A stretch of DNA of 64,000 nucleotides, taken from the NCBI GenBank assembly GCA_024304885.1, contig JALJOM010000003.1, forward strand, positions 2,266,110 through 2,330,109. The letters run 5' to 3'. Both the position numbers and the translations under genes were made by a program. This document shows, in pieces, positions 9,059 through 16,902 of this stretch (position 1 is its first letter; each line of letters begins with the position of its first letter). The DNA is from Beijerinckiaceae bacterium. Its GTDB lineage: Bacteria; Pseudomonadota; Alphaproteobacteria; Rhizobiales; Beijerinckiaceae. The notes beneath the pieces were generated by a model. That model had not been told where the DNA came from. It saw nothing but the letters and a program-made list of their open reading frames with translations, and searched no databases.

Positions 9059-9580
9059 ATGTCATGGAGTCCGCTTTCCGTCCGCGTCGTGTCGCCTGCC
9101 GTCGCGTCCATGCTGCTCGCTGCGTCATCGGTGATCTCCTTGAGCGCCCAGACGGCACCGCCTGCTGCACCGAGCGCAGCACCTACTCCAGCGGCGCGGC
9201 AGACGATCGAGGCACGCAAAGCGGCCTTTACGCTGGTCGGCCGCAACTTCCGACCGATCGGCGAGGTGCTGAAAGGCAACGTGAAATACGAAGATATCGA
9301 TGTCACGAAGCATATCGCACGCATCGCCTTCCTATCCAACCTCCTCCAGGAGGAGTTTCCCGACTCGACGAACCTCGGTGAGCCGGAAACGAAGGCAAAG
9401 CCGGATGTGTGGGCCAATCGTGCCGATTTCGATAAGCGGCTACACGATTTTCAGTTGCATGCGGTGGCCTTGGCCGAGGTCAATGCCCGCGACAAGGGCC
9501 TGACCGATTCGGTCAAGACGGCGGTAACCACCCTCGGTCAAGACTGCAAGGGTTGCCACGACACCTACAAGGTCAAGTGA
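9059..9580 (+). CDS. Cytochrome c' (second copy)
   Basis: A 173-residue protein with a signal peptide (about 1-30, ending SLSAQ), an Ala/Pro linker, and a classic cytochrome c' body: QTIEARKAAFTLVGRNF, LPEFPDSTN-like EEFPDSTNLGE, PDVWANRADFDKRL, and the heme motif CKGCH at 163-167 followed by DTYKVK. It would act in the periplasm, binding NO or CO or carrying electrons. The ATG at 9059 has AGGAG about 10 nt upstream. It lies 154 bp before a cytochrome b561 gene; cytochrome c' and b561 genes are often paired, which supports electron exchange between them. Confidence 0.95.
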   Translation: MSWSPLSVRVVSPAVASMLLAASSVISLSAQTAPPAAPSAAPTPAARQTIEARKAAFTLVGRNFRPIGEVLKGNVKYEDIDVTKHIARIAFLSNLLQEEFPDSTNLGEPETKAKPDVWANRADFDKRLHDFQLHAVALAEVNARDKGLTDSVKTAVTTLGQDCKGCHDTYKVK

Positions 9581-9734
9581 GGGCGAATTCTCGCGCCGAC
9601 TCGTGTCGTTCCTCGGCTCCATGCGCTCGAACTGCGCGGGGCCTCGCGGGTCGGCTGAAAGCCTCGGAGGCCGTCACGGACGGTCGCGAGGTCTCCCTCC
9701 CCGATCGACCAGAATAAGCGCAGAAGGGGCTTTC

Positions 9735-10466
9735 ATGGCAGCGATCGACGACAGCATCGACGAATCGACAGCGAAAGAAGAGTATCGCGTTTGGGACCTT
9801 CCCGTGCGCGTGTTCCATTGGGCCCTCGTCCTCGCCATCATAGCGGCGTTCGTCACAAACCGCCTCGGCGTGGCCTATTTCACGTATCATGTCTGGTGTG
9901 GCTATGCCGTCCTCGTGCTGATCCTATTTCGGGTCTTGTGGGGCTTGGTCGGGACGAAGCACGCGCGTTTCGCGACCTTCGTGCGCGGTCCCCGATCGAC
10001 CATCCGATATGCCGCGGAATTGATCCGCGGTCGTGACGAGCCTCATGCCGGACACAACCCACTGGGCGCCTGGATGATCGTCACCCTGCTCGGCTTGCTC
10101 GGCAGCCAGGCGCTCCTCGGACTCTTTGCCGATGACGAAATCTTCAACACGGGTCCCCTCAGCGGCTACGTCACCCACGACACGAGCCTGCGCCTCACGT
10201 CTCTGCATCGTATCGTCTTTTATTGGATCGTGGCGGCGATCGCGATCCACGTCCTCGCCGTCGTCGCCCATGCTGTCTTCAAGCAGGAGAACTTGGTTCA
10301 AGCCATGCTGACCGGTCACAAATCCGCCCCGAGCGCGACGCGTCACGACCACATCCATACCTCGCGAACCTGGCTCGCGGTCCTGGTCACGATCGCGGTG
10401 TCGGCGGGGCTCGCCTGGATCGTCGGGGATGCACCCGCTCCGAACAACACGGGCTCGCTGTTTTGA
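9735..10466 (+). CDS. Cytochrome b561 / NiFe-hydrogenase b-type cytochrome family protein
   Basis: A 243-residue integral membrane protein with four core transmembrane helices plus a C-terminal helix (about 220-236). It begins VWDLPVRVFHWALVLAI, where the early His is a heme b ligand, then YHVWCGYAVL, NPLGAWMIV and LHRIVFYWIV/AIAIHVLAVVAH supply further His ligands. Such proteins pass electrons between the quinone pool and periplasmic cytochromes. AAGGGG lies 5 nt before the ATG at 9735. No hydrogenase subunits are present, so cytochrome c' is the likelier partner. Confidence 0.92.
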   Translation: MAAIDDSIDESTAKEEYRVWDLPVRVFHWALVLAIIAAFVTNRLGVAYFTYHVWCGYAVLVLILFRVLWGLVGTKHARFATFVRGPRSTIRYAAELIRGRDEPHAGHNPLGAWMIVTLLGLLGSQALLGLFADDEIFNTGPLSGYVTHDTSLRLTSLHRIVFYWIVAAIAIHVLAVVAHAVFKQENLVQAMLTGHKSAPSATRHDHIHTSRTWLAVLVTIAVSAGLAWIVGDAPAPNNTGSLF

Positions 10467-10596
10467 AGCGGTGCGGCCGAGCCAGGAAAGGAGCGAGCCT
10501 TGGCCGCGACGTGGCCGCGATCGCCCACCATATCGAAGGACGAGCGGGTCCAGCTCTCGTCACGAGCCGGCGCAACACGAAGAGAGATGCACAATC

Positions 10597-11181
10597 ATGA
10601 CCGGAAAAACGACCTCTGCTTCCAAGCTCGGCATCTGCGGAGCAATAGCTTTGGAGGGATTGCTGACGATCCCGGCAATCGCGGACCTGAAGCCCGGCGC
10701 CGTCGCTCCGGAGTTCACGGCAGAAGCCGCCGTCGGGGGAAAGGACTTCACCTTCTCTTTGTCGGAAGCCTTGAAGAAGGGCCCGGTCGTTCTCTACTTC
10801 TATCCCAAGTCTTTTACTCGCGGCTGCACGATCGAGGCGCATGAGTTCGCAGAGGCCGCAGACAGCTTCTCTGCCGCCAGCGCGACCCTGATCGGGATGT
10901 CGCGCGATACGATCGAGACGCAGAGGAAGTTTTCGACGGAAGAGTGCCGCGACAAGTTCCCGGTCGCCGCCGATCCCGACCTCGCCGTCACGAAGGCCTA
11001 TGACGCCGTGAGCACTCGGGTTCGACCTTCCGGGGAGGCCGTGTCCGAGCGTATCTCCTATGTGATCGCGCCGGACCATACGGTCCTCTACAGCTATGTG
11101 GATCCCTCTCCCGACAAGCACGTGGAGAATACTCTCGCGGTCGTACGGCAATGGCATGAGCGGCGGAGCAAGGCTCCCTGA
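10597..11181 (+). CDS. Periplasmic peroxiredoxin, AhpC/TSA (BCP-like) family
   Basis: A 194-residue protein with a signal-like N-terminus (hydrophobic 11-29, ending AIAD) and a thioredoxin fold. The peroxidatic cysteine is Cys77 in SFTRGCTIEAHEF, which replaces the usual TPVCT by TRGCT. A second cysteine at 117 could be a resolving partner. It would reduce peroxides in the periplasm. It follows the cytochrome b561 gene by 130 bp in the same direction, consistent with protection of heme proteins. The start at 10597 keeps the signal peptide; AGAGAG lies about 10 nt upstream. Confidence 0.88.
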   Translation: MTGKTTSASKLGICGAIALEGLLTIPAIADLKPGAVAPEFTAEAAVGGKDFTFSLSEALKKGPVVLYFYPKSFTRGCTIEAHEFAEAADSFSAASATLIGMSRDTIETQRKFSTEECRDKFPVAADPDLAVTKAYDAVSTRVRPSGEAVSERISYVIAPDHTVLYSYVDPSPDKHVENTLAVVRQWHERRSKAP

Positions 11182-11367
11182 CGCGGACCGCCTGAAGTGT
11201 TCCGGCCAGCGGCTCAGCTCGCGACCGCTGGCCTCGGTCCGAAACGTGCGGGGCAATGACGGTTCCACGGCGGGCTGGAGCGGCACTCGTCCGGCTCCCG
11301 GCTCGTCGAGCGTGACTCCTATACCACATCATGGGCGCGCACGACCGAGGCAGCGCCTCAAAAAATA

Positions 11368-11395
11368 ATATACACTCTATTAGGATTATGTATAT
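11368..11395 (+). promoter_or_regulatory. Palindromic AT-rich element upstream of the HbpS-like gene
   Basis: ATATACAC and ATGTATAT form an 8-bp inverted repeat (one mismatch) spaced by 12 bp, 69-96 bp before the start codon. ATATACACTC is shared exactly with the receptor's upstream island (complement of 3188-3197). It could be an operator or extended promoter; the cognate regulator is not in this window. Confidence 0.4.
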
Positions 11396-11463
11396 TGCGT
11401 TGGGTTGCACCCCTTCCATCCACTCGACCGGTGCCCCACAGCGATTGAAAGGTTGTAGTCTCC

Positions 11464-11958
11464 ATGTCGATTCGATCGAACATCGCCACGCAAGCCGTCG
11501 TCGCCTGCACGCTGGCCTCGCCCTCTGTTGCGCAGCAGGTGACGACGGTGAAGAGCCTCTCGGCTCCGGCCGCTCTGGCGATCGCGCAGACAGCCTACGA
11601 TTTGTGCACGCAGCAAGGCTATCGGGTCTCCGTGCATGTGGTCGGACGCGAGGGTGAGCCACTCGTCGCGATCCGCGGGGACGGCTCGTCGCCACATACG
11701 TTCGAGAACAGCCTGCGGAAGGCCTATACCGCACGCACATTCCGCACCTCGTCGGGAGAATTCGCCCAGCGTGTGAAGGACAATCCCACGCTCGGCGTTG
11801 TCCATCTTTCGGGCGTGATCGCCCTGCAGGGAGCGCTGCCGATCAAGGTCGGCGAGGACGTCGTCGGCGCCGTCGGTATTTCGGGTGCTCCCGGTGGCGA
11901 CAAGGACGAGGCTTGCGCCAAGGCCGGTATCGACAAGGTCGCAGCTCAGCTCAATTGA
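11464..11958 (+). CDS. GlcG/HbpS family (DUF336) secreted heme-binding-like protein
   Basis: A 164-residue protein with a signal peptide (about 1-23, ending SVAQQ) and the complete GlcG/HbpS domain: LAIAQTAYDLCTQQGYRVSVHVV, SLRKAYTARTF, GALPIKVGEDVVGAVGISGAPGGDKDEACA. HbpS of Streptomyces binds heme and participates in redox sensing, but many members lack an assigned role. It has its own AT-rich promoter island and is followed by a strong terminator, so it is probably monocistronic. Position beside exbD-exbB-tonB and cytochromes fits heme or iron handling. Confidence 0.88.
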   Translation: MSIRSNIATQAVVACTLASPSVAQQVTTVKSLSAPAALAIAQTAYDLCTQQGYRVSVHVVGREGEPLVAIRGDGSSPHTFENSLRKAYTARTFRTSSGEFAQRVKDNPTLGVVHLSGVIALQGALPIKVGEDVVGAVGISGAPGGDKDEACAKAGIDKVAAQLN

Positions 11959-12054
11959 CTCCGGCTTGCGCCCACTGAGGCCATGGCGCAACCCGCAGGT
12001 GAGCATAGAGCGAATCACGGTCCCACGACAGCCACGATATGTCGTGCCTCTCGA

Positions 12055-12088
12055 GCTCCCGTTCGCTGTGTCGAGCGGGAGCTTTTTT
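12055..12088 (+). terminator. Intrinsic terminator after the HbpS-like gene
   Basis: GCTCCCGTTCG, a 6-nt loop, CGAGCGGGAGC (one G-T pair) and a six-T run end transcription about 100 bp past the stop codon. Confidence 0.88.
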
Positions 12089-12188
12089 GCTTGCTCCCGA
12101 CGTAGTCGATCCCTGCCGACGGCACGGCGCGGGGGACGGGACGGAAGCCAAATCGATCTGCGGACGAGCCGGAGCCCCCCCGTCCTAC

Positions 12189-12227
12189 AAAAAAAGAAAG
12201 CCGATCACCGACATTGCGGCGCTCGGC
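12189..12227 (-). terminator. Probable terminator of the tonB-exbB-exbD operon
   Basis: On the minus strand GCCGA and TCGGC close a stem with an internal CCG/CGG pair, followed by TTTCTTTTTTT, about 75 bp past the exbD stop. The stem is imperfect. The rest of 11959-12300 holds no gene I can support. Confidence 0.5.
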
Positions 12228-12300
12228 TCTCCGTCTCGGATAAGGCGGGCCGGCCGTGAGGTGCCGAGCCGCCCCTTTTTCGGGCCGTGCTCCCGCGGCC

Positions 12301-12750
12301 CTATTGGGCAGCAGGCACCGCAGAGACCGGCCTCACCGGGGATTCCGAGACGAGGGCGACCTTCGTATAGCCTCCGGAATTGATGAGGCCCATCACCTCT
12401 ACGATCCGGCCATAGGACAGTGTCTGATCGGCCCGCACATGGATGCGCCGGTCCTTGGCCTCCGGCGTCTCGCCGAGGACCGATACGATCCGCTCCTGCG
12501 CGACCTCGCTCTTGTCGACGAAGAGGCGCCCTTCCGCGTCGAGGCTGACGACGATGGGTGGCTTCTGGTCAGCGAGCGGCTTCGTCTGCGTCTTCGGGAG
12601 ATCGACCGGAATGCCGGTCGCCATCAGTGGCGCAGCCACCATGAAGACGATGAGCAGAACGAGCATGACATCGACCAAAGGAGTGACATTCATGTCGCTC
12701 AAAGGCGCGGAGTCGAACTCGCTGTCATGCTTACGCAACGCGAAGGCCAT
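12301..12750 (-). CDS. exbD: Biopolymer transport protein ExbD
   Basis: A 149-residue protein with one N-terminal transmembrane helix in the signature context MNVTPLVDVMLVLLIVFMV (residues about 20-38, catalytic-type Asp in LVDVML) and a periplasmic domain with RADQTLSYGRIVEVM. With ExbB it forms the proton-driven motor that energises TonB. The ATG at 12750 overlaps the exbB end by 20 bp, showing translational coupling. TolR would look similar, but the third gene is TonB, so ExbD is preferred. Confidence 0.93.
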   Translation of the reverse strand: MAFALRKHDSEFDSAPLSDMNVTPLVDVMLVLLIVFMVAAPLMATGIPVDLPKTQTKPLADQKPPIVVSLDAEGRLFVDKSEVAQERIVSVLGETPEAKDRRIHVRADQTLSYGRIVEVMGLINSGGYTKVALVSESPVRPVSAVPAAQ

Positions 12751-13468
12751 TGCGGTCTCCCCTCTTGGCGAGCTGGCGGGACAGCTCGATCTCGAACACG
12801 CCGATGAAGGCCGTGAGCTTCTTGCCGTAGGCACCGATGTCGGTGCCGATTCGATTGTAGAAGATGACGGCCGGAATTGCCGCGACGAGACCGAGGGCCG
12901 TCGCGAACAAAGCCTCTGCGATACCGGGCGCGACGACGGCGAGGCTCGTATTGCCGGATGCCGCAATGCCTTGAAACGAGTTCATGATGCCCCACACGGT
13001 GCCGAAAAGGCCGACGAAAGGAGCGACGGCGCCGATCGTGGCGAGCCCCGACAACCGGCTGTGGAGCTGCTCGAGTGCGCTGCTGCTCGCGAGCTGTGCA
13101 ACCCTGTGGACACGCTCCTGAAGCCCGTCGCGCTGCGCTTCGGTATGGACGAGGTCCGCCGAGCGAGCATGCTCCTCGACCATCGCCTTGTAGACCAAGA
13201 CGAACGGATCATTGGGCGAGGCCGTCGCAAAGCTATCCGCCAAGGATGCCACGGGCAGTCCTTCCTGAATGCTCGCGACGAGCCGCGATGCCCGCCGCTC
13301 GAGGATTTTCAGGCGGACGACCTTGTCGAGAATCACCGCCCATCCCCAAGCGGAGGCGATGACGAGAAGGATCATCACGGACTTGACGATAATGTCCGCC
13401 TGCAGAAAGAGTTGCCATGGCGACAGGTGTTGCACTGCCACGGCGGCGCCGGTTACGGGATCACTCAT
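12731..13468 (-). CDS. exbB: Proton channel protein ExbB (MotA/TolQ/ExbB family)
   Basis: A 245-residue membrane protein with three helices (about 27-48, 143-165, 182-205). Hallmarks are GLATIGAVAPFVGLFGTVWGIMNSF and ALFATALGLVAAIPAVIFYNR, which line the ExbB/TolQ proton pathway. It sits between tonB and exbD in a tight minus-strand operon, 43 bp after tonB. It would power the receptor at 501-2906 and other TonB-dependent receptors. Confidence 0.94.
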   Translation of the reverse strand: MSDPVTGAAVAVQHLSPWQLFLQADIIVKSVMILLVIASAWGWAVILDKVVRLKILERRASRLVASIQEGLPVASLADSFATASPNDPFVLVYKAMVEEHARSADLVHTEAQRDGLQERVHRVAQLASSSALEQLHSRLSGLATIGAVAPFVGLFGTVWGIMNSFQGIAASGNTSLAVVAPGIAEALFATALGLVAAIPAVIFYNRIGTDIGAYGKKLTAFIGVFEIELSRQLAKRGDRNGLRVA

Positions 13469-13511
13469 TTGTTCTCTCGGCTCATGGGGTGGGTCGGGTG
13501 GGTGTGTTGCG

Positions 13512-14279
13512 TCAGCGGTAGACGATTGCGCCTGAAAGCGAGATCGGCCGCGACACGCCCGTCGGCGGGAAGGGTGCCGCGCGCGCCAGGGCCTCGGTCG
13601 CGGCCAGATCGAAGATCGGATTGCCGGAGGGCGAGATGCTTTTCGAGATCAGTTGCCCTGCGGGGCCGATGACGAGGCGATAGCCGACACGGCCGCTCTG
13701 GCCACGCGCGATTGCCGCACGAGCCGTTCCGGTCGACGCGGTGCGGCTGACCCGGGCGAAGATCTGGTTCGCATAGCCCGATGGAACGGCATTCGCCGAC
13801 GGCGCCGGCGAACTCCCGGGCCCCGGTGCCGCCGGCGTTGCACGGCGCGGCTCCTGAGCTGGCGGCCTGTCGGCCACCTTCTTCTTGACGGGGATCGGCT
13901 TCTTCTCCTGAACGACCGGCTTCGGCTCGACCGGCGCAACGGGTTCCGGCTCCTCCGCGATCGGGGGCGGCGGCGGTTCGTCCTGCGCTTCCTCGATCGG
14001 TGGGGGCGGCGGCGGTTCGTCCACCGCCGGAATCTCCGGTTCCGCCGGAAGCATGACGAGCTCCAGAGGCTCCTCCTGAACAGGGTCTACGCGGCGCATC
14101 GAGAATGTCGCGAGCGCAACGAGAAGGAGCCCATAGAGCACGACGGCGGCCGCTTGCAGCAGAAGCGAGGATTTGCCCTGCGCCGGAGCGAGGAGGGCCT
14201 CGGCTCCGCCGCGATCGACAGCTGCGGAGCTGTCAGGGTCCCAAGCCAGCGGATATGTGGTTGCGAGAGTGGATGTCAT
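13512..14279 (-). CDS. tonB: TonB energy transducer
   Basis: A 255-residue protein: cytoplasmic N-terminus, one transmembrane anchor (about 37-58), a periplasm-spanning Pro/Glu/Lys-rich linker (about 68-150, with PPPPPP and PKPVVQEKKPIPVKKK), and a C-terminal TonB domain (about 170-255) containing GRVGYRLVIGPAGQL and ATEALARAAPFPP. It contacts receptor TonB boxes in the outer membrane. First gene of tonB-exbB-exbD; an AT-rich block at 14311-14333 lies just upstream. Confidence 0.93.
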   Translation of the reverse strand: MTSTLATTYPLAWDPDSSAAVDRGGAEALLAPAQGKSSLLLQAAAVVLYGLLLVALATFSMRRVDPVQEEPLELVMLPAEPEIPAVDEPPPPPPIEEAQDEPPPPPIAEEPEPVAPVEPKPVVQEKKPIPVKKKVADRPPAQEPRRATPAAPGPGSSPAPSANAVPSGYANQIFARVSRTASTGTARAAIARGQSGRVGYRLVIGPAGQLISKSISPSGNPIFDLAATEALARAAPFPPTGVSRPISLSGAIVYR

Positions 14280-14310
14280 CGGTCACGCCTAGGGTCGCAC
14301 GATTGATCAG

Positions 14311-14333
14311 TTAGTCTATACATCTTATAGATT
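14311..14333 (-). promoter_or_regulatory. AT-rich promoter island of the tonB operon
   Basis: Read toward tonB, this contains CTATAAGATGTATAGACTAA, about 32 bp before the start codon. CTATAA and TGTATA echo the islands upstream of the DUF1549 and HbpS-like genes. The rest of the divergent gap contains two overlapping short inverted repeats (CCGTTCC/GGAACGG at 14350-14378, TTGGAA/TTCCAA at 14370-14392). Confidence 0.4.
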
Positions 14334-14522
14334 TCTTGCGCAACCCTCTCCGTTCCGAGAAACCTCGCGTTGGAACGGCAAGGCAATTCCAACCTGTGAA
14401 TCGTATTCTCGGCAAAGCGCGATCATCGTCAGCGTGGGGAAGCGTTGCTCCGTTGCCACAGTGCCCGCCGGAGATCGAGGCCCTAGGCAATTGCGCTCGC
14501 CATGTTCAGCTTCGCCATTATA

Positions 14523-14548
14523 ATATATAAACTCGATCGATAAAATGG
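14523..14548 (+). promoter_or_regulatory. AT-rich promoter island of the outer-membrane beta-barrel gene
   Basis: This block contains ATAAACTCGAT followed by a GATAAAAT run, 10-35 bp before the start codon. ACTCGAT and GATAAAA also occur together in the TonB-dependent receptor's island. Confidence 0.35.
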
Positions 14549-14557
14549 AGTACAAAA

Positions 14558-15304
14558 ATGTTTCGTCGCCTACGCCACGTCGCTCCCTGGACCATTGCCA
14601 TGGCCCTCGCCGGGCCGGCACTCGGTGCCGACCTTCCGTCCCCTGCTCCTCCCGTTCCGGGCGGGGCGGTCACCTGGACCGGGTTCTATCTCGGCGCCCA
14701 TGTCGGTTATGCGTGGGCACGCGATACGGGGCTCCTCACCGTTGTGCCGCCTTTGGCCGACACGACGATCGGAGGTAGCATCGCGCCATTCGCGACCGGG
14801 CCCCGAGGGGTCCTCGGTGGCGGGCATATCGGATACAATTACCAGCTCGGAGCGCTCGTGGTCGGCCTCGAAGGCGACGTGGGCGGTACTGGGACGCGCA
14901 AGACCGTTCCGCTCCTCGACTACGTCACGGTCACGACGAATTCCTATGTGCAGGGCTCGATCCGAGGCCGCGTCGGCCTGGCTCTCGACCATATCCTCCT
15001 CTATGCGACAGGCGGTGGAACCTACGCGGGGATACGCAACAAGTACAGCGTGCTCGGAACGCGCGAGAGCTTCTCCACGACGCGCAGCGGCTGGACGATC
15101 GGCGGCGGGGTGGAATATGCGCTCGATGAGCACTGGGCGGTCCGCGCGGACTATCGCTATTCCGACTACGGCAATTTCACCGATCGCCCGATCGTCTTTC
15201 CGGGAATTTCGACGCGACACCATTGGACCGAGCACCAGGTCCGGGTCGGCTTCGACTACAAGCTCACCCCCCGAGCCTCGACTCCCGTGGTCTCGAAATT
15301 CTAG
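14558..15304 (+). CDS. Outer-membrane beta-barrel protein (Omp25/Omp31-like porin family)
   Basis: A 248-residue protein with a signal peptide (about 1-23, ALGADLP), WTGFYLGAHVGYAWA at the first strand, and repeated amphipathic strands such as GVLGGGHIGYNYQLG, WTIGGGVEYALDEHWAVRADYRYSDYG and HQVRVGFDYK. These are hallmarks of the small alphaproteobacterial Omp25/Omp31/OmpA-like barrels. Omp31 of Brucella has been linked to hemin binding, so a heme connection is possible here but not shown. A 20-residue tail follows the last strand and ends in Phe. Confidence 0.88.
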   Translation: MFRRLRHVAPWTIAMALAGPALGADLPSPAPPVPGGAVTWTGFYLGAHVGYAWARDTGLLTVVPPLADTTIGGSIAPFATGPRGVLGGGHIGYNYQLGALVVGLEGDVGGTGTRKTVPLLDYVTVTTNSYVQGSIRGRVGLALDHILLYATGGGTYAGIRNKYSVLGTRESFSTTRSGWTIGGGVEYALDEHWAVRADYRYSDYGNFTDRPIVFPGISTRHHWTEHQVRVGFDYKLTPRASTPVVSKF

Positions 15305-15374
15305 CACCTCGGCGCGCGGAGGGCCTCGCCACCAATAACTATATAATTTCGACAAAGAGACTAGACTTATAGCG

Positions 15375-15459
15375 GTTCTCGTGCGAGAACGCGGGCTCGA
15401 AACAAGGCCGGCCGTGAATGGCGCCGAAGGCTCGGCGCCACGAGCATCTCGCACGAGAA
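15375..15459 (+). promoter_or_regulatory. Two copies of a palindromic 13-mer upstream of the RND efflux operon
   Basis: GTTCTCGTGCGAGAAC at 15375-15390 is a perfect palindrome with 7-bp arms. Its 13-bp core TTCTCGTGCGAGA recurs on the minus strand at 15447-15459, where it is bracketed by direct repeats GCTCGGCGCC (15430-15439 and 15460-15469). Both are 150-230 bp before the adaptor gene, behind an AT-rich block at about 15330-15372. The pattern fits operators of a TetR/MarR-like repressor, but no regulator gene is adjacent. Confidence 0.5.
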
Positions 15460-15606
15460 GCTCGGCGCCTCGTCCGGCGGCACGGCGACTTGAAGGTGTG
15501 GTGCCGTGACGAGATCGTCCCTGTCCTCAGACGTGCAAGGCACGGCGTGCTGCTCCGCCCTTCGTATCCGGCCCGAGAGGGCCTTCGCGACGAGTGACGC
15601 GCGGCC

Positions 15607-16896
15607 ATGATCCATATTCGCTCCTCGGTCGCGCGATGGGCGACCGATGTCGCTAGGCCGGATCTCGGCTTCAGGATCGACGAACGGCCCGCCGCCGGTC
15701 CCGTCACTGCAGCCGAGGACGGAGGCAATCGCGCTCGAGGACAGATTCTCGGCCCGCGGCGGCTCCTTGCGATCGCAGCGATCGGGAGTTTTGTCGCCGT
15801 GGGGACCTGGGGCTTCGCGACCCACTCGCGGCAGTCGCCCACCGTCGCTCCACCCCACTCCGCTGCCGTCCCGGTCGGGGTCGCATCCAGCCGATGGGCC
15901 GATGTCCCGATCTACCTCTGGGGCATTGCCAACGTCCAAGCCTACAATACGGTGACAATTCGGCCGCAGGTGGATGGCCAGATCATCGAGATCGCCTTCA
16001 AGGAGGGGCAGCAGGTTCGCGCCGGCGAGCTCCTCTTGAAGATCGACCCGCGCATCTACGAGGCCAGTGTCGATCAGGCCTTGGCGAGGAAGGCGCAAGA
16101 CGAGGCCCAGCTCGCAAACGCGAGGCGAGATCTGCAGCGCTATGCCAAGCTCGTCGAGAACAACCACGTCACAAGACAGGTCTTCGAGGCCGCGGAGGCG
16201 CGCGTCGCGCAGTTCGAGGCGGCGGTCAAAGCCGACGAAGCGGCCGTGGCGCTCGCGCGGATCAATCTCGACTTTGCATCGATCAGATCACCGCTCGACG
16301 GCAGGGTGGGCATGCGGCTCGTCGACATCGGCAACATAGTTCGAGCCAACGACGGCGCGCCCCTCGTCACCGTCACCCAAACCAAGCCCATCAATGTGGT
16401 CTTCACGCTTCCGGAGACCTCTCTCCCACAATTGCTCGCGGCGAGCGGCGGTCGTCCATTGCCCGTCGAGGTGTTCGGCCAGGACCGCAAGGTGCGATAC
16501 GACCTCGGTGAGCTCACCCTCCTCGATAATGCCGTCGATCAGTCGACCGGGACCATTCGCCTCAAGGCCACCTTCCCCAACGCAGCCGGGTTGCTCTGGC
16601 CCGGCCAGTTCGTCAACGCACGGTTGCACGTGACCACCCTGCGGCAAGTATTGACGATCCCCGCGGAAGCGATCCAGAGCGGCATCGACGGCAGGTTCGC
16701 TTATGTCGTCGAAAGCGACGGCACGGTATCCGCCCGCAAGATCGCGGTCGCGACGGTCACCGACGGGGCCGCGGTGATCGAGAAGGGGCTCACAGAAGGC
16801 GAGGTCGTCGTCACCAGCGGCCACTATCGCCTGCAACCCGGCTCGAGAGTCGAAGCTCGCAAGGCCGATGTCGTTGCAGCGACGACGGCGGACTGA
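15607..16896 (+). CDS. RND efflux periplasmic adaptor (MdtA-like membrane fusion protein)
   Basis: A 429-residue protein with a cytoplasmic N-terminus, one membrane anchor (about 52-70), and the adaptor fold: GIANVQAYNTVTIRPQVDGQI and AGELLLKIDPRIYEA (lipoyl half), a coiled-coil hairpin (about 155-225), SPLDGRVGMRLVDIGNIV (second lipoyl half), then beta-barrel and membrane-proximal domains. It connects the inner-membrane pump to an outer-membrane channel. Ribosome site weak, so the start is less certain. The permease starts 6 bp downstream. No TolC-like gene follows. Confidence 0.93.
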   Translation: MIHIRSSVARWATDVARPDLGFRIDERPAAGPVTAAEDGGNRARGQILGPRRLLAIAAIGSFVAVGTWGFATHSRQSPTVAPPHSAAVPVGVASSRWADVPIYLWGIANVQAYNTVTIRPQVDGQIIEIAFKEGQQVRAGELLLKIDPRIYEASVDQALARKAQDEAQLANARRDLQRYAKLVENNHVTRQVFEAAEARVAQFEAAVKADEAAVALARINLDFASIRSPLDGRVGMRLVDIGNIVRANDGAPLVTVTQTKPINVVFTLPETSLPQLLAASGGRPLPVEVFGQDRKVRYDLGELTLLDNAVDQSTGTIRLKATFPNAAGLLWPGQFVNARLHVTTLRQVLTIPAEAIQSGIDGRFAYVVESDGTVSARKIAVATVTDGAAVIEKGLTEGEVVVTSGHYRLQPGSRVEARKADVVAATTAD

Positions 16897-16902
16897 AGGT
16901 GG

